Assembly (NCBI GenBank): GCA_031268685.1
Contig: JAIRWW010000037.1
Coordinates: 1 to 11,746, forward strand
Direction: 5' to 3'
Source: Azoarcus sp.
Lineage (GTDB): Bacteria > Pseudomonadota > Gammaproteobacteria > Burkholderiales > Rhodocyclaceae
DNA: 11,746 nt
A program made the position numbers and the translations under genes. Shown here in pieces: positions 1-7,377 of this stretch (position 1 is its first letter; each line of letters begins with the position of its first letter). The notes beneath the pieces are model-generated. The model ran no database searches. It was not told where the DNA came from and worked only from the letters and a program-made list of their open reading frames with translations.

Positions 1-666
1 GCCAGCGCCGAAGGCAAACGCCTCTTCGTGCGCTATTTCAGTTCGTTGCAGTTGCACGCGCATTTTATTTCCGTCATCGCGCCATTGCGGCTGGACGCGG
101 CCGAGGTGGAAAAAATGGAAGGGATGATTCGGGCGCGGCTGGAGGCGGTGACGCAATCGCTCAACGAAGCCATCGACGGCGCTGAAGCCCTGTTCGAGAC
201 CCATGGCATTACAACGGCGGCCAGCTACGATACGCAGGCGCTCGAAATCGATGTGCCCGTCATTTCCTCTTTTGGGCGGCGTTACCTCGAAGTGATTGCC
301 AAGCTCGACCAGCTCATGCCGCTCTTGCAGACGCTGGAAATCCATGAAGTTGTGAAGCCGCAGGCGGTCGACGTCCAGCGCGCGCTGCTGAAACGCCAGG
401 TGCGGGATGTCGCGCAGTCGGCGCGCAGTATTGCGACCGGGCTGCGGCGGCGCATGAACGCGCTGGCGCAGGAAGCCGTTGCCGTCGATCCGGCAAAAGC
501 TGTCAAAGCGGGGACGGGCGAGGCCGTCGATAGTGCGGATGCGGCTGAAAATGCGCTGGATGACGATCCAGCCGGGGAGGAAGTGGCGAGCGTGCCGATT
601 ACTGGAGAAATGGCACCGGAAGCAGAGTGGGAAGCCGACAGCGAGGCTCACGAAGAAGAAAGGTAA
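1..666 (+). CDS. DUF1845/AcaB-like mobile-element protein, C-terminal part (5' end outside window)
   Basis: The frame is already open at base 1 and reads through a GTG at 28 without a ribosome binding site, so I treat the gene as entering from the left rather than starting at 28. The visible 221 residues are helical and soluble, with no signal peptide or membrane segment. The N-terminal part (RYFSSLQLHAHFI, then IAPLRLDAAEVEKMEGMIRA) and the YLEVIAKLDQLMPLLQTLEIH segment resemble the DUF1845 family, which includes the AcaB transcription activator subunit of IncA/C plasmids and many ICE/plasmid proteins. The last 55 or so residues are a low-complexity acidic tail rich in Ala, Asp and Glu. The role is inferred as a regulator or maintenance protein of a conjugative element. 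Family assignment is from memory of sequence style; I am moderately sure of the mobile-element link and less sure of the function. Confidence 0.5.
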   Translation, partial: ASAEGKRLFVRYFSSLQLHAHFISVIAPLRLDAAEVEKMEGMIRARLEAVTQSLNEAIDGAEALFETHGITTAASYDTQALEIDVPVISSFGRRYLEVIAKLDQLMPLLQTLEIHEVVKPQAVDVQRALLKRQVRDVAQSARSIATGLRRRMNALAQEAVAVDPAKAVKAGTGEAVDSADAAENALDDDPAGEEVASVPITGEMAPEAEWEADSEAHEEER

Positions 667-696
667 GGCTGGAGTGGACTTGCTTCGTCATAGGCG

Positions 697-727
697 GGGA
701 AAGGACGCATGCCGCGCGTCCTTTCCC
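697..727. terminator. Perfect 12-bp stem hairpin between converging genes, probable bidirectional terminator
   Basis: The arms GGGAAAGGACGC (697-708) and GCGTCCTTTCCC (716-727) pair perfectly around a 7-nt loop. The hairpin lies between the stop of the plus-strand gene (666) and the stop of the minus-strand RTX gene (738), where a shared terminator is expected. Neither side has a clean U-tract, so it may instead act as a 3'-end stabilising stem or need Rho. Confidence 0.55.
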
Positions 728-737
728 GTAAAAGGCA

Positions 738-3700
738 TTACAACATCGATTCCCATAAGGCATTTATTTCCGGAGCGGTCAGCGTCACATCATCCGAGAA
801 CGTGAAACGGTCGATCTGGTAAGCCGTGCTGTAGAAGTGATCCTTCAGCGTGATGCTGTCGGATTCGCCATAGGCGATGATGAGGTCGTTGCCGCTCTTG
901 CGCAGTTGGCGCAGTTCGGTGGAGGCGACATCTTCGAAGCGCAGGGTGTCGGTGCCCGTGGTGTCGTTGTTGGAGATAGAGTCCTGGCCGGAGCCGATGC
1001 GCAGGAGGTAGGTATCGTTGCCTGAGCCGCCAATCAGCGCATCGTTGCCAGTGCCGCCGTCCAGCAGATCATCGCCATCGTCGCCGTATAGAGTGTCGTT
1101 GCCCACGCCGCCATACAGGCGATCATTGCCATTGCCCCCGTTGAGACGGTCGTCGCCTTCTTCGCCCAGAAGTACATCGTCGCCATTATCGCCGTACAGG
1201 GTGTCATTGCCCTCGCCGCCATACAAGGTGTCGTTGCCGCCGCCAGCGTGAAGTGCGTCGTCGCCTGCCAGTCCGTAGATGACTTCAGCGGCCTGGGTGA
1301 ATGTGGCGTAGTCGGCACTGTTGGAGAGGTACAGCGGGTAGTGGGCGTAGAGTTCAAGCGTGGTCAGCGTCACGCCGTCCGAGAACGTGAAACGGTCGAT
1401 CTGGTAGGCCGTGCTGTAGAAGTGGTCCTTCAGCGTGATGCTGTCGGATTCGCCGTAGGCGATGATGAGGTCGTTGCCGCTCTTGCGCAGTTGGCGCAGT
1501 TCGGTGGAGGCGACATCCTCGAAGCGCAGGGTGTCGGTGCCCGTGGCGTCGTTGTTGTAGATGGCGTCCTGGCCGGAGCCGATGCGCAGGAGGTAAGTGT
1601 CGTTGCCTGAGCCGCCAATCAGTGCATCGTCGCCAGTGCCGCCGTCCAGCAGATCATCGCCATCGTCGCCGTATAGCGTGTCGTTGCCCACGCCGCCATA
1701 CAGGCGATCATTGCCATTGTTCCCGTCGAGACGGTCGTTGCCTTCTTCGCCCAGAAGTACATCGTCGCCATTGTCGCCGTACAGGGTGTTGTTTCCATTT
1801 TTGCCGATGAGAATATCGTTCCCGCTCGTGCCCTTGGCCGTACCCGTATGGAAAATGCCAAATTCGGCAAATAGCACCGTCAATTCCGCGTTTTCGCGCG
1901 CGTCTTCATACCAGGCCAGCAGCAGATCGTTCGTCTCCCACCCGCCCAGCCGGGCCAGCAGACCGCCGCCACAACGCGATAGGTCGGCAAGATCTTCCAG
2001 CGCATGCGGAGGGGCTTTTGCCCACTGCTGGGCAAGCAGATCGGTGATACCGCTGGTGTCGAATTGCAGCCCATTTTCATCAACGGAAAAACTGATGGTA
2101 TCCATGTAAGACTTGAGCCGCGTTTGCAGCATTAAGCCATTGCTAACCGAGTCGACGAGCGCTGCATAGCTTTGTTCGAGCAGGCTCAGTTGCTGGGCAT
2201 TGAACGAAACGTAGGCATGTCCGTTTGTCGCCGTAATCAGCGTGCCCGCGCCTGTTTTTACCGTGGGCTTGCCGTCGTGCGGGAATTCGACGAACCACGA
2301 ACCATTGAAGGTTTCAAGCACGCTTATCATGTGCTCGATACGGGCATTCTCGGCCAGGATTTGCTCGTGTTGCGCGCCCGATGGCGTGCCCGTGAAAATG
2401 AGCGCGGCTTCGTTGGCGCTCACCCCCGGCGGCAGGTAATGCAAGTTCATTGCGCTGTCGTTGTATGCCGAAACCGCTTGTGCTGCTTTCATTGAGGTTG
2501 TGAAGCTCGCTGAATCCGCCCAGGCATCAATCAAGCCGATAATCTTTTCCCGATAGACATCCCGCCCGATGTTGCTAGCTTTGGCCAGTTCCGACAGTTG
2601 TTCAGCCAGTTCGGGCGAAAGCTGCGCCGCTTCACGTAAATCGCGCACCGCGCCCGAGCCTTTCATCTTGGGGAGCTTGGCAACATCGGCATCAAGTTCG
2701 ACACTATCCTCAAATTGGCGATAGAAAGAATTTGCAGCCAGATTGAGATTGGCTGCGGTTCCCTGGCTGCTATCAGCACGAATGAAAGTGGTGGTGGCAG
2801 TTTGGGTATTGCCGTTGCCCAAGTTGATCGTCCGATTTGTACCGGCGAGGTCGATTGATGCGATGCCGTTGTCGGCAAGGGTCGATAGCTCGTTGTCTTG
2901 GGAGATGCCGTCCTGGTTGAGGTCGCGCCACAAGCGTACATCGGCGAATTGGGCATCCGACGCATCGAATTTGCCGTCGTGATTGGTATCGAGGTCGCGC
3001 AGCGCATCAAGTCCGCCGGTAGCGGTCTGTCCGTCGCTCTTGAGGGTATCCACGCCAAAGAGTTCGCGCCCGCTGTCGATCATTCCATTGCCATTGCGAT
3101 CAAGCACGAGGAAGGCGTCGTCACCTTTCAACCAGCCGCTGGCGGTACGGATGCCATCATTGTCGTGATCGAAAAGGATGCTGGAACGGCCATTGAGGCC
3201 GACGGTTTCAATGCCGTCGCCGTCGAGGTCGAAAGCCAGTGGGTCGCGGTTTTCTATGAAGTCGCGGGCGCGGGAAAAAATGTCGTTGATTGCATCGCTC
3301 AAATCAAGCAACCGGGGCAACAAGTCTTTTTCTCTCGCATCCCAAAAATCATCCCACCAGTCATTGATCGAATTTCGTATGTAATTATCTAGTGGAGTCA
3401 AGTAATCGGAATCTGGAACCACGTACTTGAGCCAGCGCTCTGCTTGTTCACGCACATTAGCATCATCGGAATACGTTGCTCCTGCAACGAAAACCAAAAG
3501 TGCAGAACTGACCGCTGAGGCATCCAAGTAGTCTCCACCTGTATCCCGTATCTGAGTCCAAAGCTTTTCGACGGTCTCATTGCCGTACGTCCGTCGGATA
3601 AGTTCCATTGGCGTATTGAGCGTCCAATTATCAAGAGTGAGGTTGTTTTTTTTAAAAGTATCGCTATGAACAGCCTTCGTTTGCTCGTAATTTAAATCTT

Positions 3701-4016
3701 TTATCAAAACACCTCCTTCGTTACGTGCTGTCCTCAAATATTCTTCCAATGTGCGCCGCGCCATATCGACACGTATTTTGTCGGTTTGAGCATCGGTCAA
3801 AGAAGTACCACTTTTATCGGCATAAGAAGCCTTAAGGAAGTGTAGTGCACTCATACCGGTTATGCTATTGCCTTTAGCAACACCTTCCGCCCAGCCTCCG
3901 TAATTATAGCCATGGGCATACAGGTCGGCATAAACTTGCCCAACGGCATCGATGCTGCCTGTTTTAATAGCGGTTAAATATTGCTCAAGCTGTTGAGTGG
4001 TAAGAGGTTGAGGCAT
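738..4016 (-). CDS. FrpC/ApxIVA-like RTX protein with self-processing module, type I secretion substrate
   Basis: This 1092-residue protein is a predicted secreted Ca2+-binding RTX protein. Residues 1-257 form a unique N-terminal region with no recognised domain. D258-P259 is followed by a dense set of EF-hand-like loops (D263-D265-D267, D283-D285-D287, D306-N308-N310, D343-N345-D347, D365-N367-D369), an arrangement I recognise from the self-processing module of FrpC and ApxIVA. In those proteins the module cleaves the Asp-Pro bond when Ca2+ is bound. Residues 440-728 match the FrpC linker style (VRDLREAAQLS). Nine RTX nonapeptides (729-809) and ten more (915-1004) are each followed by a haemolysin-related C-terminal domain. 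There is no N-terminal signal peptide, consistent with a C-terminal type I signal. The start has a GGAG 7 nt upstream. The gene follows the membrane-protein gene by 37 bp, so the two are probably co-transcribed. No acyltransferase gene accompanies it. Whether it is a toxin, adhesin or surface protein cannot be decided here. Confidence 0.9.
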   Translation of the reverse strand: MPQPLTTQQLEQYLTAIKTGSIDAVGQVYADLYAHGYNYGGWAEGVAKGNSITGMSALHFLKASYADKSGTSLTDAQTDKIRVDMARRTLEEYLRTARNEGGVLIKDLNYEQTKAVHSDTFKKNNLTLDNWTLNTPMELIRRTYGNETVEKLWTQIRDTGGDYLDASAVSSALLVFVAGATYSDDANVREQAERWLKYVVPDSDYLTPLDNYIRNSINDWWDDFWDAREKDLLPRLLDLSDAINDIFSRARDFIENRDPLAFDLDGDGIETVGLNGRSSILFDHDNDGIRTASGWLKGDDAFLVLDRNGNGMIDSGRELFGVDTLKSDGQTATGGLDALRDLDTNHDGKFDASDAQFADVRLWRDLNQDGISQDNELSTLADNGIASIDLAGTNRTINLGNGNTQTATTTFIRADSSQGTAANLNLAANSFYRQFEDSVELDADVAKLPKMKGSGAVRDLREAAQLSPELAEQLSELAKASNIGRDVYREKIIGLIDAWADSASFTTSMKAAQAVSAYNDSAMNLHYLPPGVSANEAALIFTGTPSGAQHEQILAENARIEHMISVLETFNGSWFVEFPHDGKPTVKTGAGTLITATNGHAYVSFNAQQLSLLEQSYAALVDSVSNGLMLQTRLKSYMDTISFSVDENGLQFDTSGITDLLAQQWAKAPPHALEDLADLSRCGGGLLARLGGWETNDLLLAWYEDARENAELTVLFAEFGIFHTGTAKGTSGNDILIGKNGNNTLYGDNGDDVLLGEEGNDRLDGNNGNDRLYGGVGNDTLYGDDGDDLLDGGTGDDALIGGSGNDTYLLRIGSGQDAIYNNDATGTDTLRFEDVASTELRQLRKSGNDLIIAYGESDSITLKDHFYSTAYQIDRFTFSDGVTLTTLELYAHYPLYLSNSADYATFTQAAEVIYGLAGDDALHAGGGNDTLYGGEGNDTLYGDNGDDVLLGEEGDDRLNGGNGNDRLYGGVGNDTLYGDDGDDLLDGGTGNDALIGGSGNDTYLLRIGSGQDSISNNDTTGTDTLRFEDVASTELRQLRKSGNDLIIAYGESDSITLKDHFYSTAYQIDRFTFSDDVTLTAPEINALWESML
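777..1204 (-). repeat. Duplicated gene segment, copy encoding the protein C-terminus
   Basis: This 428-bp segment matches 1362-1789 at a constant offset of 585 bp (195 codons). By eye I count about 21 mismatches and no gaps, so about 95% identity. It encodes seven RTX units plus the haemolysin-related C-terminal domain (from TGTDTLRFEDV to YQIDRFTFSD), which should contain the type I secretion signal. Confidence 0.93.
1005..1274 (-). repeat. RTX nonapeptide block 2 (ten units)
   Basis: Residues 915-1004 are ten nonapeptide units, from GLAGDDALH to GGSGNDTYL. The last seven units correspond one-to-one to units of block 1, because this part of the gene is duplicated. Confidence 0.92.
1362..1789 (-). 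repeat. Duplicated gene segment, internal copy
   Basis: This is the internal partner of the copy at 777-1204. It keeps the same domain order, so the protein carries an internal copy of what is normally a terminal module. The two copies are joined by a unique stretch (residues about 886-932) that includes LELYAHYPLYLSNSADY. Confidence 0.93.
1590..1832 (-). repeat. RTX nonapeptide block 1 (nine units)
   Basis: Residues 729-809 of the RTX protein are nine uninterrupted GGxGxDxUx-type units, from GTSGNDILI to GGSGNDTYL. Such units fold into a Ca2+-stabilised beta-roll outside the cell. The second unit (GKNGNNTLY) has lost the usual Asp. Confidence 0.92.
2703..3245 (-). other. Self-processing-type module (Asp-Pro junction plus Ca2+ loops) within the RTX gene
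   Basis: This covers residues 258-438 of the RTX protein. The codons for D258 (3243-3245) and P259 (3240-3242) open the module. The next residues, LAFDLDGDGIETV, and the later LWRDLNQDGISQ and NLGNGNTQ segments match my memory of the FrpC module closely. In FrpC, Ca2+ triggers hydrolysis at Asp-Pro and the new C-terminal Asp can form an isopeptide bond with a lysine. The scissile pair and the acidic loops are intact here, so activity is plausible but inferred. Confidence 0.75.
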
Positions 4017-4053
4017 TATACTTCTCCGGAAAATAGAAGATTTCGATGAATTT

Positions 4054-4974
4054 TCATCGACTGGGAGATGACGTAAATTGTGAGGGAGATAGCATCTCCT
4101 TATCAGCTTGTTTGACTTTAAAACTTAATAATAATTCACGTGCAGATTGAAGAATGTTTTGCCATTCAGGCAATAACCCACGGCGAAAGCTGATTTTCAA
4201 TACAAATGCAGCCTTTTCCCCAAGAACTGAATGCACATTACACGTCCCAATTCCTTCAGGGACACTTGGTCGACTACACGTTATATAAACATCTATCTTG
4301 CCATATGCATCCCGATAGAGATATATATCACTAGTATCAGAGCTCTCTCGCGCTGGCTTGCCAGTGCGCGGGTCAATACCCGACAGATACCATGCCTCAA
4401 GCCCATATTCAGTATCAGACATACGTGCATAAGTATGGCTCCAATGTCCGTTATATTCAGGTGCATCGGTATTGAACAGTTCTGAATCTGTTGATCTATC
4501 GAGAAACCCCTCGCCTGGATAGTCTTCTCCCCCAATAATTGAAATACGTAACCAGCTATTTTCTTTCAATGGCTGCCGACGCATCTCTTCTCTTATTTGT
4601 GCATTCTCCAATCCTTTCATATCTGGGAAACGCACGTCCATGCCAAAACTGCGCAGTCGGGAATCGAAAGTTCTCTCCGGACGCGGCCCTTTGCGTTTTT
4701 CGCCGAACCTGGGATCGCCGTCATATTCGACATATTCGGCATAATGGCGAGGAATAATGACTTTCATCCCTCCCAAATCGCCAATGACATCCTTGGGCGT
4801 GTATTGCGCCCTCGCCATTTCAGATGGCTGAAAGCCGGTTATTAGGAAAATTAGGAAAGAAACTTTCCATACCACATAAACAATCGGGAGCGACAGGCCA
4901 ACAAAGAAAAATCCAAACCACCGCCATTTTTTGCGGGATGTATTTCCTTTATTTTTGGTAAGCAACTTAAACAT
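4054..4974 (-). CDS. Membrane-anchored protein of unknown function, operon partner of the RTX gene
   Basis: This 306-residue protein does not belong to a family I can name. A short basic N-terminus (residues 1-19, KNKG..RKKWR) is followed by one long hydrophobic segment (about 20-48), then a mostly soluble domain of about 255 residues, suggesting an inner-membrane anchor with a periplasmic domain. The soluble part has only two cysteines (C233, C245), which could form a disulphide, and motifs such as RHYAEYVEYDGDPRFGEKRK and IDPRTGKPARES. There is no lipobox. The ATG at 4974 is preceded by a weak AGGA/GGAAG purine stretch. The gene is first in the minus-strand unit, 37 bp upstream of the RTX gene, the same position that frpD holds before frpC in Neisseria. 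A role as docking partner, immunity or accessory protein for the RTX product is inference from position only. Base composition is AT-rich (about one third GC at 4081-4140). Confidence 0.8.
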   Translation of the reverse strand: MFKLLTKNKGNTSRKKWRWFGFFFVGLSLPIVYVVWKVSFLIFLITGFQPSEMARAQYTPKDVIGDLGGMKVIIPRHYAEYVEYDGDPRFGEKRKGPRPERTFDSRLRSFGMDVRFPDMKGLENAQIREEMRRQPLKENSWLRISIIGGEDYPGEGFLDRSTDSELFNTDAPEYNGHWSHTYARMSDTEYGLEAWYLSGIDPRTGKPARESSDTSDIYLYRDAYGKIDVYITCSRPSVPEGIGTCNVHSVLGEKAAFVLKISFRRGLLPEWQNILQSARELLLSFKVKQADKEMLSPSQFTSSPSR

Positions 4975-5083
4975 TTCTTCCGTCCTGTGCGAATGCGATC
5001 TTCATGGCAGCCCTACACAAACTCTCCCGTTTGTCTGCTCATAAAAGCAGGTATAGGTGCCAAACAACAAAAAGTAGTGCCGT

Positions 5084-5110
5084 ACTATATGCAACTTTAT
5101 TCAGCCTCAA
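5084..5110 (-). promoter_or_regulatory. Weak candidate sigma70 promoter for the RTX unit
   Basis: Read on the minus strand, TTGAGG (5110-5105) and TATAGT (5089-5084) are separated by 15 bp. The boxes are good but the spacer is short. It lies about 110 bp before the ATG at 4974. This is a pattern match only. Confidence 0.25.
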
Positions 5111-5536
5111 TGTGACGTTTTCCCTGAATATCATGGAACGGTTAAAGAATATTTGAAGCCACTACACTTCACTCAATAGCGGATAAACGTAATAACAAGC
5201 GGCGTTTGCTTAATCGGTCTTTGACGGGAAAAAAGTAGATGCGATGAGAGAAATTTCTGCCAGAGATGAATAAGTGGTATCGCTTGCGCACTTTTTCCTG
5301 TTCATCCTCACACAGCGTCAAGGAATATGAGTGATCTTAAGTAGTCTCTAAAGAAGAAAAAACGTCATGCCTTTACAAATTGATTGCTGTATTCAGGAAG
5401 CTGTTTTTCTTGAGATGCGATTTACGATCCAGGCACTGCCTTCAGCCAGTCTCTTACCTTCCGGAAGTTGCACTTTCTGGCGGTTTGCGGAATAGCCCGT
5501 AAGCACGTGCAAATACGAATTACAGGCAAGTTTCGG

Positions 5537-5561
5537 CTTTCCCCGCTTTTACATGGGAAAG
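5537..5561 (+). promoter_or_regulatory. Inverted repeat in the leader of the exporter operon
   Basis: CTTTCCC (5537-5543) and GGGAAAG (5555-5561) are perfect 7-bp arms around an 11-nt loop, ending 31 bp before the exporter start codon. A leader hairpin or operator is possible; no function is shown. Confidence 0.3.
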
Positions 5562-5592
5562 GAATGTTTTTCCGCAAAAGGCTGGAGAAGCG

Positions 5593-7377
5593 ATGACGGC
5601 AGACAAATCCCGTCAGGCAGAAGATGCGCGCGGCGAACTGGCCAGCGCCCTGCTGGCTTACAGACGCAGTTTCGTGCATATCGGCGTGTTCTCGGGCGTC
5701 ATCAATATCCTGATGCTCTCGCCCGCCCTCTACATGTTGCAGGTCTATGATCGCGTGCTGGTCTCGTCCAACGAGATGACCCTGTTGATGCTCACGCTCA
5801 TCCTGCTGGCAATGTATGCCTTCATGGGTGCGCTGGAGTGGGTGCGCAGTCTGGTGGTGCTGCGCTTGGGCACGGGCTTCGACCGCAAGCTGGCCCCGCG
5901 CGTCTTCGATGCCGCCTTCAGCGCCAACCTCAAGACCGGCAGGCTCAACGCCGCGCAACCGCTGGAAGACCTTCAACAGTTGCGTCAGTTCGCCACCGGG
6001 CAGTCGCTGTTCGCGCTGTTCGACGCACCGTGGTTTCCGGTCTATCTGTTGGTGATGTTCTGGTTCCACCCGCTGCTGGGCGGCTTCGCCCTGGGCAGCA
6101 CGCTGGTGCTGATCGCGGTGGGCTGGTTCAATGAGCGGATCAGCCGCCCGCATCTGAAACGGGCCGGGGAACTGGCGATTGCCTCGCGGCGGGAGGCCGC
6201 CGCCAACCTGCGCAATGCCGAGGTAATCGCGGGCATGGGCATGCTCGCCGGCCTGCGTCGGCGCTGGGCCGGACAGCATCTGGGCTATGTACGCGAGCAA
6301 AATCTCGCCAGCGCCCGCATGGCCGGGATCCAGGGCTGGAACAAGGCTTTGCGCATGGCGGTGCAGTCGCTGGCGCTGGGGCTGGGGGCCTGGCTGGTGC
6401 TGCGGAACGAGATGACACCGGGCATGATGATTGCCGGCTCCATCCTGCTGGGCCGGGCGCTGGCCCCCATCGACCAGATCATCGGCGCTTTGCGTCAATG
6501 GACCAGCGTCAAGGAAGCCGAGCGCCGCCTGAGTCAGTTGCTGGATGACTTTCCGCCGCTGCCAGGGGGCATGGATTTTCCCCGTCCCAAGGGCGCGGTA
6601 GCGGTGGAGCAGTTGCTGGCAACACCGCCCGGCCAGACCCGGGCGGTGTTGCACAACATCGATTTCCGTCTGGCGCCGGGCGAGACGCTGGCGGTAATCG
6701 GCCCTTCCAGCGCGGGCAAGACCACGCTGGCGCGTTGTCTGGTCAATGCCTGGCCGCCGCTGCGCGGCAGGGTGCGACTGGACGGCGCGCCGCTGGATCA
6801 GTGGCGGCCCGGGGCGCTTGGCGCGCTGATCGGCTACCTGCCGCAGGATGTGCAGTTGTTCGCCGGCACGGTGGCCGAGAACATCGCCCGCTTCGGTGCG
6901 ATGGACGAGCCGAAGGTGATTGCCGCCGCGCAGATGGCCGGGGTGCATGAATTGATCCTGCAACTGTCCGAGGGCTACCAGACCCGCCTGGGCGAGAACG
7001 GCCTGGGCCTCTCCGGCGGACAGCGCCAGCGCGTGGGGCTGGCCCGCGCCCTGTTCGGCGAGCCGTGCCTGGTGGTGCTGGACGAGCCAAATGCCAATCT
7101 GGACGAAGCGGGCGACGCCATGCTGGCTCAGACCATTGGCCGCATCAGGCAGGCGGGCATCACGCTGGTACTGGTTACGCACAAGCCCAACATCCTGCGG
7201 CAGGCCGACAAGCTGCTGGTACTGCACGCAGGAGCGCAGGCCGACTTCGGCCCGCTGGCCGAGGTGATGCGGCGCATGCAGCGGGCAGCGCCGCAAGCTC
7301 CGCAAGCGCCGAACCGGGTGATCCCCATGACGGCTTCCGGGGGCATGAACCTTGCGCAAAGCGGGGATGGCGCATGA
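5593..7377 (+). CDS. Type I secretion ABC exporter, PrtD type (inner-membrane permease/ATPase)
   Basis: This 594-residue fused permease-ATPase should power export of the RTX protein. The permease part (residues about 25-300) carries paired hydrophobic segments and the conserved ALYMLQVYDRVL and FDAPWFPVYL motifs of PrtD/LapB-like exporters. The ATPase part has Walker A GPSSAGKT (370-377), a Q-loop at Q418, signature LSGGQRQR (473-480), Walker B LVVLDEP (493-499) and the switch H530, so it looks catalytically intact. The membrane region begins near residue 28, leaving no room for an N-terminal C39 peptidase or C39-like domain, unlike HlyB. The start is chosen for a GGAG 5 nt upstream and the match to the family N-terminus. 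Its stop overlaps the next start in an ATGA, indicating translational coupling. Confidence 0.96.
   Translation: MTADKSRQAEDARGELASALLAYRRSFVHIGVFSGVINILMLSPALYMLQVYDRVLVSSNEMTLLMLTLILLAMYAFMGALEWVRSLVVLRLGTGFDRKLAPRVFDAAFSANLKTGRLNAAQPLEDLQQLRQFATGQSLFALFDAPWFPVYLLVMFWFHPLLGGFALGSTLVLIAVGWFNERISRPHLKRAGELAIASRREAAANLRNAEVIAGMGMLAGLRRRWAGQHLGYVREQNLASARMAGIQGWNKALRMAVQSLALGLGAWLVLRNEMTPGMMIAGSILLGRALAPIDQIIGALRQWTSVKEAERRLSQLLDDFPPLPGGMDFPRPKGAVAVEQLLATPPGQTRAVLHNIDFRLAPGETLAVIGPSSAGKTTLARCLVNAWPPLRGRVRLDGAPLDQWRPGALGALIGYLPQDVQLFAGTVAENIARFGAMDEPKVIAAAQMAGVHELILQLSEGYQTRLGENGLGLSGGQRQRVGLARALFGEPCLVVLDEPNANLDEAGDAMLAQTIGRIRQAGITLVLVTHKPNILRQADKLLVLHAGAQADFGPLAEVMRRMQRAAPQAPQAPNRVIPMTASGGMNLAQSGDGA

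Larger units (their letters stand above)
4975..5592. other. Divergent AT-rich intergenic region between the RTX unit and the exporter operon
   Basis: About 620 bp separates the two divergent transcription units and must hold promoters for both. It is clearly more AT-rich than the exporter genes. I see no convincing gene, no tRNA and no Fur-like palindrome. A weak minus-strand promoter candidate and a leader inverted repeat are listed separately. No good sigma70 promoter for the exporter operon is evident by eye. Confidence 0.6.

Noticed and set aside
1005..1832. Possible CRISPR-like or satellite array because of short periodic repeats
   Set aside because: The 27-bp period equals nine codons and encodes RTX nonapeptides in frame. 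There are no spacers and no cas genes.
4975..5592. Fur box expected for an iron-regulated FrpC-like gene
   Set aside because: I looked for the GATAAT-type palindrome and found none. Iron regulation cannot be claimed from this sequence.
5422..7359. 645-codon minus-strand open frame across the exporter gene
   Set aside because: It is antisense to a clear ABC exporter with intact motifs. Its product is His/Gln/Arg-rich with no domain pattern, typical of a high-GC shadow frame.
7065..7373. Upstream extension of the adaptor gene inside the exporter
   Set aside because: The extension is low-complexity Gly/Ala/Arg sequence overlapping the Walker B region of the exporter. The ATG at 7374 gives the family-typical N-terminus and a coupled ATGA overlap.
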